DNA from: Kibdelosporangium banguiense
GTDB lineage: Bacteria; Actinomycetota; Actinomycetes; Mycobacteriales; Pseudonocardiaceae
Direction of reading: 5' to 3'
DNA length: 64,000 nucleotides
Assembly: GCF_017876405.1 (NCBI RefSeq)
Contig: NZ_JAGINW010000001.1
Coordinates: 9,003,203 to 9,067,202, forward strand
Notes under the pieces: generated by a model
Told to the model about the DNA's origin: nothing
Database searches by the model: none
The model's input: the letters and a program-made list of their open reading frames with translations, nothing else
Made by a program: the position numbers and the translations under genes
Shown: one piece after another, positions 26,025 through 34,594 of the stretch
Layout of the letters: each line of letters begins with the position of its first letter
How positions within the stretch are numbered: position 1 is the first letter of the stretch

Positions 26025-27071
26025 TTGAGCCCACAAAGGGTCACGCTCGCGGAAGTCGCCAAGCGGGCAGGCATCTCGCGCACCACGGCGTCCCTCGTAC
26101 TGGCCGGCCGGGCCCGTGAACTACGGATCTCCAGCAGTGTCGAGCAGCAGGTCCTCGAGGCGGCGAAAGAGCTGAACTACCGGCCCAACATCGTCTCCCG
26201 TGGCCTGCGCACGGGCACTACCCGGACGATCGGCTTCGTGTCGGACACCGTCGCCACGTCCCGGCTGGCCGGTGACATGATCAAAGGCGCGATCGAGGCC
26301 GCGCGCGAACAAGACATGCTGTTGTTCATCGGTGAGACCGATGGCGACGCGGGCCTCGAACGCGACCTGTTACAGGCCATGCACGATCGTCAGGTCGACG
26401 GCATCATCTACGCGTCGATGTACACCCGGGCCGTCAAGGTGCCGACAGCGCTCACGACCGGGCCTGCCGTATTACTCAACGCCGTTGCGAAGCGGGCATC
26501 CGCACTCTCCTCAGTCGTGCCCGACGAACTCGAAGCCGGTCGCACCGCCGCGCGTGTGCTGCTCGACGCGGGCCACAGCGAAGGCATCCACCTCATCGGC
26601 GCCGGCCCTCGGAGCCGTGACGTGCCATCGGGAGGCGTCGCCGCCGCCGAACGGGTCACCGGCATCCGCGAGGTCCTCACCCGGGCAAAGGTCAAGATCG
26701 CCGGCGGTCGCCTCTGCGACGACTGGCTGCCGGAGTACGGCTACGAGGCGGCTCGCGAACTCCTGGAGCACACCCGGCCACGCGCCCTGATCTGCCTCAA
26801 CGACCGGCTCGCCGTCGGCGCGTACCAAGCGCTCGACGACTTCGGCCTCAAGGTGCCCGCGGACGTGTCCGTCATCTCGTTCGACGACCATCCAGTCGCC
26901 GGCTGGCTCCGCCCCAAACTCACCACCGTCGCCCTCCCCCACTACGAACTCGGACGCAAAGCCGTCGAAGTACTTCTCGCCGAGATCACCCGGGACGGCG
27001 AGGAAACCGCACCGGAAGCCAGGACGTACCGCGTGCCCATGCCGGTACGCCTACGCGATTCCGTGGCCTGA
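26025..27071 (+). CDS. LacI-family transcriptional regulator with TTG start
   Basis: 348 aa. The TTG at 26025 is preceded by GGAGG with seven-base spacing, and no in-frame ATG exists near the start. N-terminal helix-turn-helix VTLAEVAKRAGISRTTASLVL, hinge NYRPNIVSRGLRTG, then a periplasmic-binding-protein fold ending RLRDSVA. Two codons are TTA (26370-26372 and 26472-26474), and the TTG start may also limit translation. Sugar specificity and target are unknown; no sugar transporter is adjacent. Confidence 0.87.
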   Translation: MSPQRVTLAEVAKRAGISRTTASLVLAGRARELRISSSVEQQVLEAAKELNYRPNIVSRGLRTGTTRTIGFVSDTVATSRLAGDMIKGAIEAAREQDMLLFIGETDGDAGLERDLLQAMHDRQVDGIIYASMYTRAVKVPTALTTGPAVLLNAVAKRASALSSVVPDELEAGRTAARVLLDAGHSEGIHLIGAGPRSRDVPSGGVAAAERVTGIREVLTRAKVKIAGGRLCDDWLPEYGYEAARELLEHTRPRALICLNDRLAVGAYQALDDFGLKVPADVSVISFDDHPVAGWLRPKLTTVALPHYELGRKAVEVLLAEITRDGEETAPEARTYRVPMPVRLRDSVA

Positions 27072-27101
27072 AGCTGACGCTCTGATCAACCACGCGGGAA
27101 A

Positions 27102-27137
27102 CCAAGCCCGGGCACAGTCGGTCGTGCCCGGGCTTGG
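27102..27137. terminator. Bidirectional hairpin terminator
   Basis: Perfect 14-bp stem CCAAGCCCGGGCAC / GTGCCCGGGCTTGG with an 8-base loop. It lies between the convergent LacI (stop 27071) and ABC permease (stop 27140) genes, ending three bases from the permease stop. Confidence 0.9.
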
Positions 27138-27139
27138 CA

Positions 27140-27901
27140 CTAGGCGATCTTGCGGCGGTATGCCGACGAGGCGAAGACGTACGCGACGACGAGGATGCCC
27201 GCGCACCAGGCCAGGGCGACCCAGATGTCGCTGCCGATCGGCTGCTCGGTGAACAGGCTGCGGATGGTGTTGACGATGGACGTCACCGGCTGGTTCTCGG
27301 CGAACCAGCGCACCGGGCCGGGCATCGTCGCGGTGGGCACGAATGCCGAGCTGAGAAACGGCAGGAAGATCAGCGGGTAGGAGAACGCGCCCCCGCCTTC
27401 GGCTGTCTTCGCGGTGAGACCGGCGATCACGGCGACCCACGTCAACGCCAGGGTGAACAGGAGCAGGATGCCGGTGACCGCCAGCCAGGCCAGCACTCCC
27501 GCCCCTGAGCGGAAGCCCATCAGCAGGGCGACGGCCACGACGAGCACAAGCGAGATCAGGTTGGCGACCAGCGAGGTCAGCACGTGTGCCCACAGCACGG
27601 ACGACCGTGCGATCGGCATGGAGTGGAAGCGCTCGAAGATCCCGCTCTTGAGGTCGGTGAAGAGCCGGAGCGCGGTGTAGGCGATCCCCGACGCGATCGT
27701 GATGAGCAGAATGCCGGGCAGCATGTAGCTCACGTACGAGCTCGACCCGGTGTTGATCGCGCCGCCGAACACGTAGACGAACATCAGCATCATGGCGATC
27801 GGCGTGATCGCGGTCGTGATGATGGTGTCGATGCTGCGGGTGATGTGGCGCAGGGATCGTCCCAACAGGACGGTGGTGTCGCCGAGGACGTGCGTGGTCA
27901 T
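27140..27901 (-). CDS. ABC-2 type permease (DrrB-like)
   Basis: 253 aa from the ATG at 27901. Six hydrophobic segments and the ABC-2 signature region (RFHSMPIARSSVLWAHVL, and FLPFLSSAFVPTATMPGPVRW) mark it as a daunorubicin-resistance-type exporter permease. It starts 10 bases after the ATPase gene on the same strand. With the ATPase it should form a homodimeric exporter for a hydrophobic drug or lipid. Confidence 0.9.
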   Translation of the reverse strand: MTTHVLGDTTVLLGRSLRHITRSIDTIITTAITPIAMMLMFVYVFGGAINTGSSSYVSYMLPGILLITIASGIAYTALRLFTDLKSGIFERFHSMPIARSSVLWAHVLTSLVANLISLVLVVAVALLMGFRSGAGVLAWLAVTGILLLFTLALTWVAVIAGLTAKTAEGGGAFSYPLIFLPFLSSAFVPTATMPGPVRWFAENQPVTSIVNTIRSLFTEQPIGSDIWVALAWCAGILVVAYVFASSAYRRKIA

Positions 27902-27911
27902 CGTCGTTTCC

Positions 27912-28694
27912 TTACTTGTCTGTGCGGACTTCGCCGCTCTTGCGGTCGTCGCCGACGATGGCGAAGAAAACGTCCTCAAGCGACGGTTGCTTCTCGACGT
28001 ATTCGACCTTGGCGGGCGGGAGCAGCTGCTTGAGCTCGGCGAGGGTGCCGTTGACGATGATCCGGCCTTCGTGCAGGATCGCGATCCGGTCGGCCAGCTG
28101 CTCGGCCTCGTCCAGATACTGGGTGGTGAGCAGCACCGTCGTGCCCTGTCCGGCGAGTTCCTTGACCGCCTGCCACACCTCGACACGCGCCTGGGGATCG
28201 AGCCCGGTGGTCGGTTCGTCCAGGAAGATCACCGACGGATCCCCGATCAGGCTCATCGCGATGTCCAGACGGCGGCGCATGCCACCCGAATACGTCGACA
28301 CCCTCCGCGCGCCCGCCTCGGTCAGCGAGAAGCGCGCCAGCAGGTTATCCGCGATCCTGCCCGGATCCTTGATGTGCCGCAGCCTGGCGATGAGCACGAG
28401 ATTCTCCCGCCCGCTGAGGATCTCGTCGACCGCGGCGAACTGCCCGGTGAGGCTGATGACCTCCCGCACGTCCGCACCCTGCGTGGCCACATCGAAACCG
28501 TTGACGCTCGCCGTCCCCGAATTCGCCTTGAGCAAGGTGGACAGGATCCGCACAACCGTGGTCTTGCCCGCCCCATTGGAACCGAGCAGGGCGAAAATGC
28601 TGCCCCGCGCCACACCGAAGTCCACACCGCGCAGCACATTCAGGTCCCCATAGGACTTCTCGAGACCCCGTACATGGATTGCCTGGGTAGGCAT
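27912..28694 (-). CDS. ABC exporter ATP-binding protein (DrrA-like)
   Basis: 260 aa. Walker A GSNGAGKTT, signature YSGGMRRRLDIA, Walker B VIFLDEPTTGLDP and an H-loop-like TTQYLDEAEQLADR are all present. The C-terminus PSLEDVFFAIVGDD matches the DrrA-type extension (normally about 330 aa), but this copy is shorter, ending soon after that motif. The promoter must lie in 28695-28854. Confidence 0.92.
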   Translation of the reverse strand: MPTQAIHVRGLEKSYGDLNVLRGVDFGVARGSIFALLGSNGAGKTTVVRILSTLLKANSGTASVNGFDVATQGADVREVISLTGQFAAVDEILSGRENLVLIARLRHIKDPGRIADNLLARFSLTEAGARRVSTYSGGMRRRLDIAMSLIGDPSVIFLDEPTTGLDPQARVEVWQAVKELAGQGTTVLLTTQYLDEAEQLADRIAILHEGRIIVNGTLAELKQLLPPAKVEYVEKQPSLEDVFFAIVGDDRKSGEVRTDK

Positions 28695-28854
28695 CAGACT
28701 GCCCCCATCCCGATCGCATCGACCGCCGAGGCCGCTGAACTGGTCATGGCGGCAACGATCGCCTTAGGCCCTGACACGGCACCGCCACCGCGCTGACACG
28801 GGCGTCATCTCACGAGAAAGCCCAGCTCACGGGGCACGACGATCAAGACGAGTC

Positions 28855-29715
28855 TCAGCGGTGGCCGGCGCTCCCGGTGGTGGCGGACCAGCTTTCCAGG
28901 AGCTTGAGGCCGTCCTCGGACGCGCTGCCGGCTTCGGCGCTGTAAGTGCACATCACCAGGCCTTCGTCGCCAGGCAGGGCCATGATCTCGTGCGCCAGTT
29001 CCAGTTCACCGACGTCGGGGTGGCGTACGCGTTTCGCCCCGGGCAGGTAGACGTGCACGTCGTGTTCGGCCCACATGGTGCGGAAGGCGTCGCTTTGGGT
29101 GGCGAGTTCGCCGACGACGTTGGACAGCTCGCGGTCGTGCAGGTTCTTGCCGACCTCGACACGCAGTGCTCCGACGCTGTTTCGGGCGTTGCGTTCCCAG
29201 TCGACGTAGAAGCGTGTCGCGCGGGAATCGAGGAAGATGAACCGCAGAATGTTCACTGATCCCACTGAGCCCGCGAACATCTCCGAATACAGCGCGCGGC
29301 CGAGTGAGTTGGTCGCCACGATGTCGAAGCGGTTGTTGCGGACGAACGCGGGCACCCTGGTCAACGCGTCGAGGATCCGTTGGACGCTGGGCCGCACGGT
29401 CGGCTGGACGGGCTTGCGCCGTCGGGCGGCGGTGGTGTTGGCCGCGCGGGCGAGGTCGAACAGGTGCGCCCGTTCCGCGTCGTCGAGTCTCAGTGCACGG
29501 GCGATCGCGTCCAGGACGCCCTCGGACACTCCGCCGAGGTGTCCGCGTTCCATGCGGGTGTAGTACTCGACGCTGACTCCGGCGAGCATCGCGACCTCGC
29601 CTCTGCGCAGACCGGCCACCCGGCGCTCGCCGCCGGCGAACAGACCGGCCTGCTCGGGCGTGATCTTGGCGCGCCGGGACTGGAGAAATGTCCGGGTTTC
29701 AGCGCGGTGGTCCAC
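28855..29715 (-). CDS. MmyB-like XRE regulator
   Basis: 286 aa from a GTG at 29715 giving VDHRAETRTFLQSRRAKIT; this N-terminus matches the family start. Helix-turn-helix with RVAGLRRGEVAMLAGVSVEYYTRME, then MmyB-like domain with NRFDIVATNSLGRALY. It is divergent from the F420-type oxidoreductase gene over a 129-bp gap and likely controls it; this pairing of MmyB-like regulator with an oxidoreductase is common in actinomycetes. Confidence 0.9.
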   Translation of the reverse strand: MDHRAETRTFLQSRRAKITPEQAGLFAGGERRVAGLRRGEVAMLAGVSVEYYTRMERGHLGGVSEGVLDAIARALRLDDAERAHLFDLARAANTTAARRRKPVQPTVRPSVQRILDALTRVPAFVRNNRFDIVATNSLGRALYSEMFAGSVGSVNILRFIFLDSRATRFYVDWERNARNSVGALRVEVGKNLHDRELSNVVGELATQSDAFRTMWAEHDVHVYLPGAKRVRHPDVGELELAHEIMALPGDEGLVMCTYSAEAGSASEDGLKLLESWSATTGSAGHR

Positions 29716-29844
29716 AAAGACCAGTTTAGGTGCGCCGCAGCGCGGCTGGGTGTCCCTGTCGGTACCCCTCAGAGCCGTGACTCCCACATCACAGCCGCCG
29801 CGAGTTGCATGGTGACTGTCCACTTCAGGAAACAGGAGTTCACC

Positions 29845-30534
29845 ATGAAGATCGCCGTTCTCGGCACCGGGATGGCCGGCCGCGGGTTCGCGGACCGCCT
29901 GACCGAGCTCGGACACGACGTCGTGATCGGCACGCGGGACGTGCAGCAGACGCTGGCGCGGACCGAGCCGGACGCGTTGGGGCACCCGCCCTACGCCGTG
30001 TGGCAGCAGACCAGCCCCGAAGTGCGGCTGGTGCCGTTCCCCAAGGCCGGTGCGCACGCCGAACTCATCGTCAACGCGACCGCGGGCGCCAGCTCACTGG
30101 CGGCGCTCGATGCGACCGGCGCGGCGAACCTGGCCGGCAAGGTGATCGTCGACATCGCGCTTCCGCTCGACCTCTCCCAGGGAATGCCGCCGACGCTCAC
30201 GGTCGCCAACACCGACAGCCTCGGTGAGCAGATCCAGCGCACCTTCCCTGCCGCACGCGTCGTCAAGACCCTGAACACGGTGTTCTTCGAAGTCATGATC
30301 GAGCCGAAGCGGGTCCCCGGGGAGCACAACATCTTCCTCGCGGGCGACGACACTGATGCCAAGAACACAGCCAAGAGCCTGCTGCACGGGTTCGGATGGC
30401 CGATGGACGCGATCATCGACCTCGGTGGCATCCGGGCAGCGCGCGGCGTCGAGATGTACATGCCGCTCTACTTCACGCTCTCAGCCGTGCTCGGCACCTT
30501 TCACTTCAACATCGCGGTCACTCCTCGACGGTGA
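29845..30534 (+). CDS. NADP(H)-dependent F420-oxidoreductase-like protein
   Basis: 229 aa. The ATG at 29845 has AGGAG six bases upstream. N-terminal VLGTGMAGRGFADRL Rossmann loop with GTRD (NADP-type) after the second strand, then NATAGA, VVKTLNTVFFEVM and a C-terminal RAARGVEMYMPLYFTL segment. These are features of Fno-like NADP-oxidoreductases. Its last 17 bases overlap the ferredoxin gene on the other strand, a convergent overlap. Confidence 0.85.
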   Translation: MKIAVLGTGMAGRGFADRLTELGHDVVIGTRDVQQTLARTEPDALGHPPYAVWQQTSPEVRLVPFPKAGAHAELIVNATAGASSLAALDATGAANLAGKVIVDIALPLDLSQGMPPTLTVANTDSLGEQIQRTFPAARVVKTLNTVFFEVMIEPKRVPGEHNIFLAGDDTDAKNTAKSLLHGFGWPMDAIIDLGGIRAARGVEMYMPLYFTLSAVLGTFHFNIAVTPRR

Positions 30535-30712
30535 TGGCCAGCGCCGGACAGACCACAGCCGCGTGCCGCACATCCGCCAGCCGCTGGGCGGGCGGATCGG
30601 CGTCGAGCAGCGTCACGATTCCGTCCTCGTCGCGCTGGTCGAACACATCGTCGGCGGCCAGCACACACTGCCCGGAGCCGACGCATTTGTCCTGATCAAC
30701 GGCCACCTTCAC
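30518..30712 (-). CDS. [3Fe-4S] ferredoxin
   Basis: 64 aa. Cysteine pattern CVGSGQC at residues 10-16 and VCPALAI at about 54-60 gives three ligands; the fourth position is glycine, so a [3Fe-4S] cluster is expected. This type donates electrons to actinomycete P450s. It begins 13 bases after the P450 stop and is its natural partner. A ferredoxin reductase gene is not seen nearby. Confidence 0.93.
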   Translation of the reverse strand: MKVAVDQDKCVGSGQCVLAADDVFDQRDEDGIVTLLDADPPAQRLADVRHAAVVCPALAITVEE

Positions 30713-30725
30713 GATGTCCTCCCAG

Positions 30726-31937
30726 TCACCAGGTCACGGGAAGCGCGGTGACGCCACCGGTGATCGTGGTGCGCACCTCAAGCTCATCGAGTTGTTTGGC
30801 GAGCCGTAGACCAGGCAGGCGGCGGGCCAGGGCGGCGAACACGACCCGCAACTCCGTGCGAGCCAGGCTCGCGCCGATGCAGAAGTGCGCGCCGTGGCCG
30901 AATCCGAGGTGGGCGCGTTCCGGACGGTCCGGGTTGAAGGTCTCGGCATCGGTGTAGACCAAAGCGTCGCGGTTGGCGGAGTTGACCGACAGGATCACGG
31001 CGTCGCCACGTTGGATAGTGACACCGGCGACGTCGACATCGGTGTGGGCGTACCGCAGCAGGCCCAGGTCGCCGGGCGCGCCCAAGCGCATGATCTCTTC
31101 GACGGTGGCGTCGACCCGGCCGTCCGGGTCGGCCGTCAGCGCTTCCCACTGGTCGAGGTGGGTGAGCAGGAACAGCGTGCCGAGGCCGATACGGTTGACG
31201 GTGGTCTCGTGCCCGGCGAACAGCAATCCGACGCAGAGCCGGACCATCTCGTCGTAGTCGAAGGCCTCGTCGGCGCTCTGGGCACGCACGAGGTCGGAGA
31301 TCACGTCCTCATCCAGCTGCGGACGTTTGGTCTCGACCAGACCGATCATGTAGCGGCTGAACTCCTCCCGGGCGCGGTGGGCGTCCTCGCCGATGACGGT
31401 GTTGGACATCCGCTCTGACAGCGTGTGGAAGTACGCGCGGTCTTTCTCGGGAGCGCCGAGCAGTTGGCAGATGACCGCGACCGGCAGCGGGAAGGCCAGC
31501 CCGGCGTGCAGGTCGACGACGCCGTCAGGGTTGGTGTCGTGCTCGATGAACAGTTGGTCGATGTAGCCGTCGACCAGCTGCTGCATGTGATCGGTGAGCA
31601 TCCGCATCCGCTTGGCGGAGAACGCGGGGGTCAGCAGCCGGCGCATCCGCGTGTGGTCGGCTTCTTCGGTGTCGTAGTTGCCTGAGGGCCCGTCCTGCAC
31701 CGCGGCGGTGGTGATGCGTGATGCCCGTTCCGGCTCGGGATGTGAGCGGCCGAGCCGCTTGTCGCTGAGCAGCTCGCGGACCTCTTCGAAGCGGGTGACC
31801 AGCCACGCGGGATCGCCGGCCGGGGTGGTGACCGGCGTGACCGGGCCCTGCCGGCGCAGCACCTCGTACAGCGGGGCGAGGTCGAGGATGTTCGGCCTCG
31901 GGAAGGGCAACTGCGAACGCTCAGCGGCAACGCTCAT
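30726..31937 (-). CDS. Cytochrome P450 (CYP105/107-like)
   Basis: 403 aa from the ATG at 31937, which has GGAGGA five bases upstream; an upstream start at 31964 lacks a site. I-helix FAGHETTVNRIG at about residue 240 and heme loop LGFGHGAHFCIGASLAR at about residue 345 are intact. Soluble class I P450, receiving electrons from the adjacent [3Fe-4S] ferredoxin. Divergent TetR gene suggests substrate-induced expression; the substrate is unknown. Confidence 0.93.
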   Translation of the reverse strand: MSVAAERSQLPFPRPNILDLAPLYEVLRRQGPVTPVTTPAGDPAWLVTRFEEVRELLSDKRLGRSHPEPERASRITTAAVQDGPSGNYDTEEADHTRMRRLLTPAFSAKRMRMLTDHMQQLVDGYIDQLFIEHDTNPDGVVDLHAGLAFPLPVAVICQLLGAPEKDRAYFHTLSERMSNTVIGEDAHRAREEFSRYMIGLVETKRPQLDEDVISDLVRAQSADEAFDYDEMVRLCVGLLFAGHETTVNRIGLGTLFLLTHLDQWEALTADPDGRVDATVEEIMRLGAPGDLGLLRYAHTDVDVAGVTIQRGDAVILSVNSANRDALVYTDAETFNPDRPERAHLGFGHGAHFCIGASLARTELRVVFAALARRLPGLRLAKQLDELEVRTTITGGVTALPVTW

Positions 31938-31977
31938 GGCACTCCTCCAGTGATTTTCCGACAACCCGACCGTAGCA

Positions 31978-32004
31978 CTTTATTGTCAGTGACTGCCATT
32001 AAAG
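31978..32004. promoter_or_regulatory. Putative TetR operator between P450 and tetR
   Basis: 27-bp imperfect palindrome CTTTATTGTCAGT-G-ACTGCCATTAAAG with 11 of 13 arm positions complementary. It is centred at 31991 in the AT-rich divergent gap, in position to repress both genes. Confidence 0.65.
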
Positions 32005-32050
32005 TTTCCATTGCCTTCGGGCATGCTTAGATCCCCTGATGGAGGACGTC

Positions 32051-32698
32051 GTGACAGGCACCGGCTACGCACCCCGCCGGGGACGGCCGCCGGCGAGCGA
32101 CGAACAACGCCAGCAGCAACGCCTCGACATCTCGCGCCACGCGGTCCGGCTGTTCGCCGAACAGGGCGTGGCCGCCACCTCCGGCGAACAGATCGCCCGG
32201 GCCGCCGGAGTCTCCGAACGCACGCTGTGGCGCTACTTCCGCACCAAGGAAAGCTGTGTGGAGCCGCTGCTCACCAAGATGATCGACGCCTTCCGGGCGG
32301 TCCTGCGCGCGTGGCCGCCCGAACTCGAGCTGATCGAGCACCTGCGGGCGACCTACACACCCGTCTTCGACTCGGCACCCGGCACCGACGTCGAAGCAGT
32401 GCTCGCCGTGATCCGGATGACCCATGACGAACCCGCGCTCCGTGCCGTCTACCTGGTGCTGCGCGAACGCTCGGAAGACACCTTCGCCGAAGTGCTCGCC
32501 GAACGCATGGGCAAGCCGCCCAACACATTCGACGTCCGCGTGCAGGCCGCCACCATGAACGCGGTACTCAAGGCCGCGACAGATCATCTTGTTCATGCCA
32601 CAGCGGAAAAGGGCATCACTCCGCAAACCCTGGACAGGCACCGCGAACACATCGCCAACGCGATCAGCCTCGTCACGCGAGCACTGTCGGACACCTGA
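32051..32698 (+). CDS. TetR-family regulator of the P450/ferredoxin pair
   Basis: 215 aa from the GTG at 32051, with GGAGG five bases upstream; an ATG at 32039 lies in that ribosome site and is less likely. The N-terminal helix-turn-helix has AASGEQIARAAGVSERTLWRYFRTKE (helices 2-3 of TetR; here TSGEQIARAAGVSERTLW). The C-terminal ligand domain is unclassified. The stop is directly next to the stop of the convergent kinase gene, with no spacer. Confidence 0.88.
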   Translation: MTGTGYAPRRGRPPASDEQRQQQRLDISRHAVRLFAEQGVAATSGEQIARAAGVSERTLWRYFRTKESCVEPLLTKMIDAFRAVLRAWPPELELIEHLRATYTPVFDSAPGTDVEAVLAVIRMTHDEPALRAVYLVLRERSEDTFAEVLAERMGKPPNTFDVRVQAATMNAVLKAATDHLVHATAEKGITPQTLDRHREHIANAISLVTRALSDT

Positions 32699-34213
32699 TC
32701 AGCCGACCGGGTACACGAAGCCCTCATCCCGGATGTACTTGTAACCAGCGTTTTTCTGGTCTTCATTGCATTTGTCGGTCACGCACGTCGCGTTGTCCTT
32801 GCGTCCTTCGTGCCAGTACAACCGCAGCGGGACCGTGCCGGGCCGTTGCGCGCGGTAGACGTAGCCTTCGTCCCGGATGAAGACGTACCCATCGTGCTTG
32901 TTCTGGTTGACGCATGTGTCGGTCCCGCAGCTGACGATGTCCCCGCGAGCCTCGTTCCGGTAGGTCTTCAGGGGTACCGTGCCGTCCTCGCGGGAGACCA
33001 GCACACGTCCTTCCGGGTGGGCGGGTTGGTACCCGACGCGATATCGCCCCAGACACTCGTCGGTGACGCAGGTGGCGTTGTCCTGCAGTGCACCGTTCCA
33101 GTAAAGCCGCAACTCCTTCGTACTTGGCGACGGCGGCGCCTGCGCTGGTTCACCGCTCGCGGACGTCGGCCAGTTCTGCCAGATCACCACCGCTACGGCT
33201 GACAGCGCGACGACGGCCGCGCCCGCGATGGCCGCCACCGTCCGCCGTCGCCCCCGACGCGCGGGTATGACCGAGGTGGAGTGCGGCGGAGGCACGGTCA
33301 CGCGGACCGTTTGCTCCGGCGCCTCGCCGGACAGGACTTGCGCGACGGCGGCGCGTTGATCGTCGATCATCCGTTGGACAGCGGGCAACCAGGGCCGCAC
33401 CGACGGCGGGACCGGGTGCGCCAAGTTGAGGATCTCTTCAGGGCTGGGGCGCCTGCGCGGGTCCTTCTCCAGGCACCGCTCCACAATCCGGCGCACCCGT
33501 GACGGGATCGCCGACAGGTCCGGGTGGACGCTCACCACATTGTTCAGCGTCTGCAGGGTCGACGAGCCCGCGAATGGACTGCGTCCCGTACACGCCGCAG
33601 CGAGTACCGCACCCAGGGAGAAGACGTCGCTGGCCGGACCGAGCGTGCCGGCCTCGGCCTGCTCAGGCGACATGAACCCCGGCGACCCGACCGTCGAGCC
33701 CGTCCGGGTGAGCTGACCGCTGAAGTCGTCCACAGCCTTGGCGATACCGAAGTCGATCACGCGCAGGCCGTCGTCGGTCAACAGCACGTTGGAGGGCTTG
33801 AGATCCCGGTGAACCAGGCCGACCCGGTGAATCTCCAGCAGAGCCGTGGCCAGCCCGGCCGCCAGGCGTAACGCCGATTCCTCCGGCAACGGCCCAGCCA
33901 CCGTCACAGCCTCATACAGCGAAGGACCCGGCACGAACACCGACGCCAGCCACGGCACCTCCGCGTCCGCATCAGCCTCGACCACGGCAGCCGTATAAGC
34001 CCCGGAGACCCTTCTCGAGGCCTCGACCTCCAGGCTGAAGCGGGCGCGAAACCCCTCATCCTCGACAAACAGGGAGCTGACCAGCTTCACCGCAACCAGC
34101 CGTCCATCCGGACCAGACCCAAGCAGCACGCGGCCCATCCCACCGCGACCCAGCTCAGCCAGAATCCGGTATCGGCCGATCACCATCGGATCGGACGCTC
34201 CAAGCGGCTTCAC
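32699..34213 (-). CDS. Membrane Ser/Thr protein kinase with extracellular cysteine-repeat sensor
   Basis: 504 aa from a GTG at 34213 with AAGGG six bases upstream. Residues about 10-270 form the kinase: glycine loop LGRGGMGRV, VAVKLV lysine, HRDLKPSN catalytic loop, DFGIAK, and SPEQAEAG. About residues 335-355 are a single membrane segment after an RRGRRR stop-transfer run. The outside part is three tandem repeats of about 38 residues. Each has an LRLYWN or LKTYRN start, a cysteine pair (CVTDEC, CGTDTC, CVTDKC) and an IRDEGYVY-like end. I do not recognise this repeat as a standard PASTA or lectin unit. The repeats probably sense an extracellular ligand or redox state. Confidence 0.9.
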   Translation of the reverse strand: MKPLGASDPMVIGRYRILAELGRGGMGRVLLGSGPDGRLVAVKLVSSLFVEDEGFRARFSLEVEASRRVSGAYTAAVVEADADAEVPWLASVFVPGPSLYEAVTVAGPLPEESALRLAAGLATALLEIHRVGLVHRDLKPSNVLLTDDGLRVIDFGIAKAVDDFSGQLTRTGSTVGSPGFMSPEQAEAGTLGPASDVFSLGAVLAAACTGRSPFAGSSTLQTLNNVVSVHPDLSAIPSRVRRIVERCLEKDPRRRPSPEEILNLAHPVPPSVRPWLPAVQRMIDDQRAAVAQVLSGEAPEQTVRVTVPPPHSTSVIPARRGRRRTVAAIAGAAVVALSAVAVVIWQNWPTSASGEPAQAPPSPSTKELRLYWNGALQDNATCVTDECLGRYRVGYQPAHPEGRVLVSREDGTVPLKTYRNEARGDIVSCGTDTCVNQNKHDGYVFIRDEGYVYRAQRPGTVPLRLYWHEGRKDNATCVTDKCNEDQKNAGYKYIRDEGFVYPVG

Positions 34214-34288
34214 AACAACCCTTCCGAACAGGCAAGCGCCGAACCCCGGACGCCCCACTCACCAGACCGCGGCCCATCCTACGGATGA

Positions 34289-34594
34289 TCAACTCCCACA
34301 ACGCCAGGAGCAACGGCCAGTTTCTCGCCTGCCCGAGACGGAGCACTCCCGCGTCAACGCTCGATCGCCGCCAAGAGGTCGTACATCGACGATGACGGAC
34401 ACACACCAGCATTCGTCCACCTCATCGTCACGGGCCCGCTCGACGGCCCGGCGCACGAGCGTCTGCGGCACTCCTCGCTCTGTGGCGGCCTCGATATCGA
34501 TCGAGGTGTTGTGCCGCGGATGCTCGGCAGCCGCTTGAGTGCGCTGATGTAGTCCCTGAGGTCCTTTGCCCGCGTCCTTCTTGGCGCAATCGGA
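34289..34594 (-). pseudogene. Decayed rloB-like gene
   Basis: This gap of nearly 400 bp after the AAA ATPase gene holds no intact gene. In one frame it reads KKDAGKGPQ, then NTSIDIEAATERGVPQTLV, RRAVERARDDEVDECWCV, matching the RloB pattern in which a hydrophobic or acidic strand, GVPxTLV, and a DEFDExWCVFD motif follow in order. A neighbouring frame carries DYISALKRL, which fits the TEPEYxxALKR region. Thus two compensating shifts have occurred, and the N-terminus and the SNPCFELW C-terminal part are missing or scrambled. RloB usually sits directly behind a RloA-type ATPase, as here. Confidence 0.6.
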
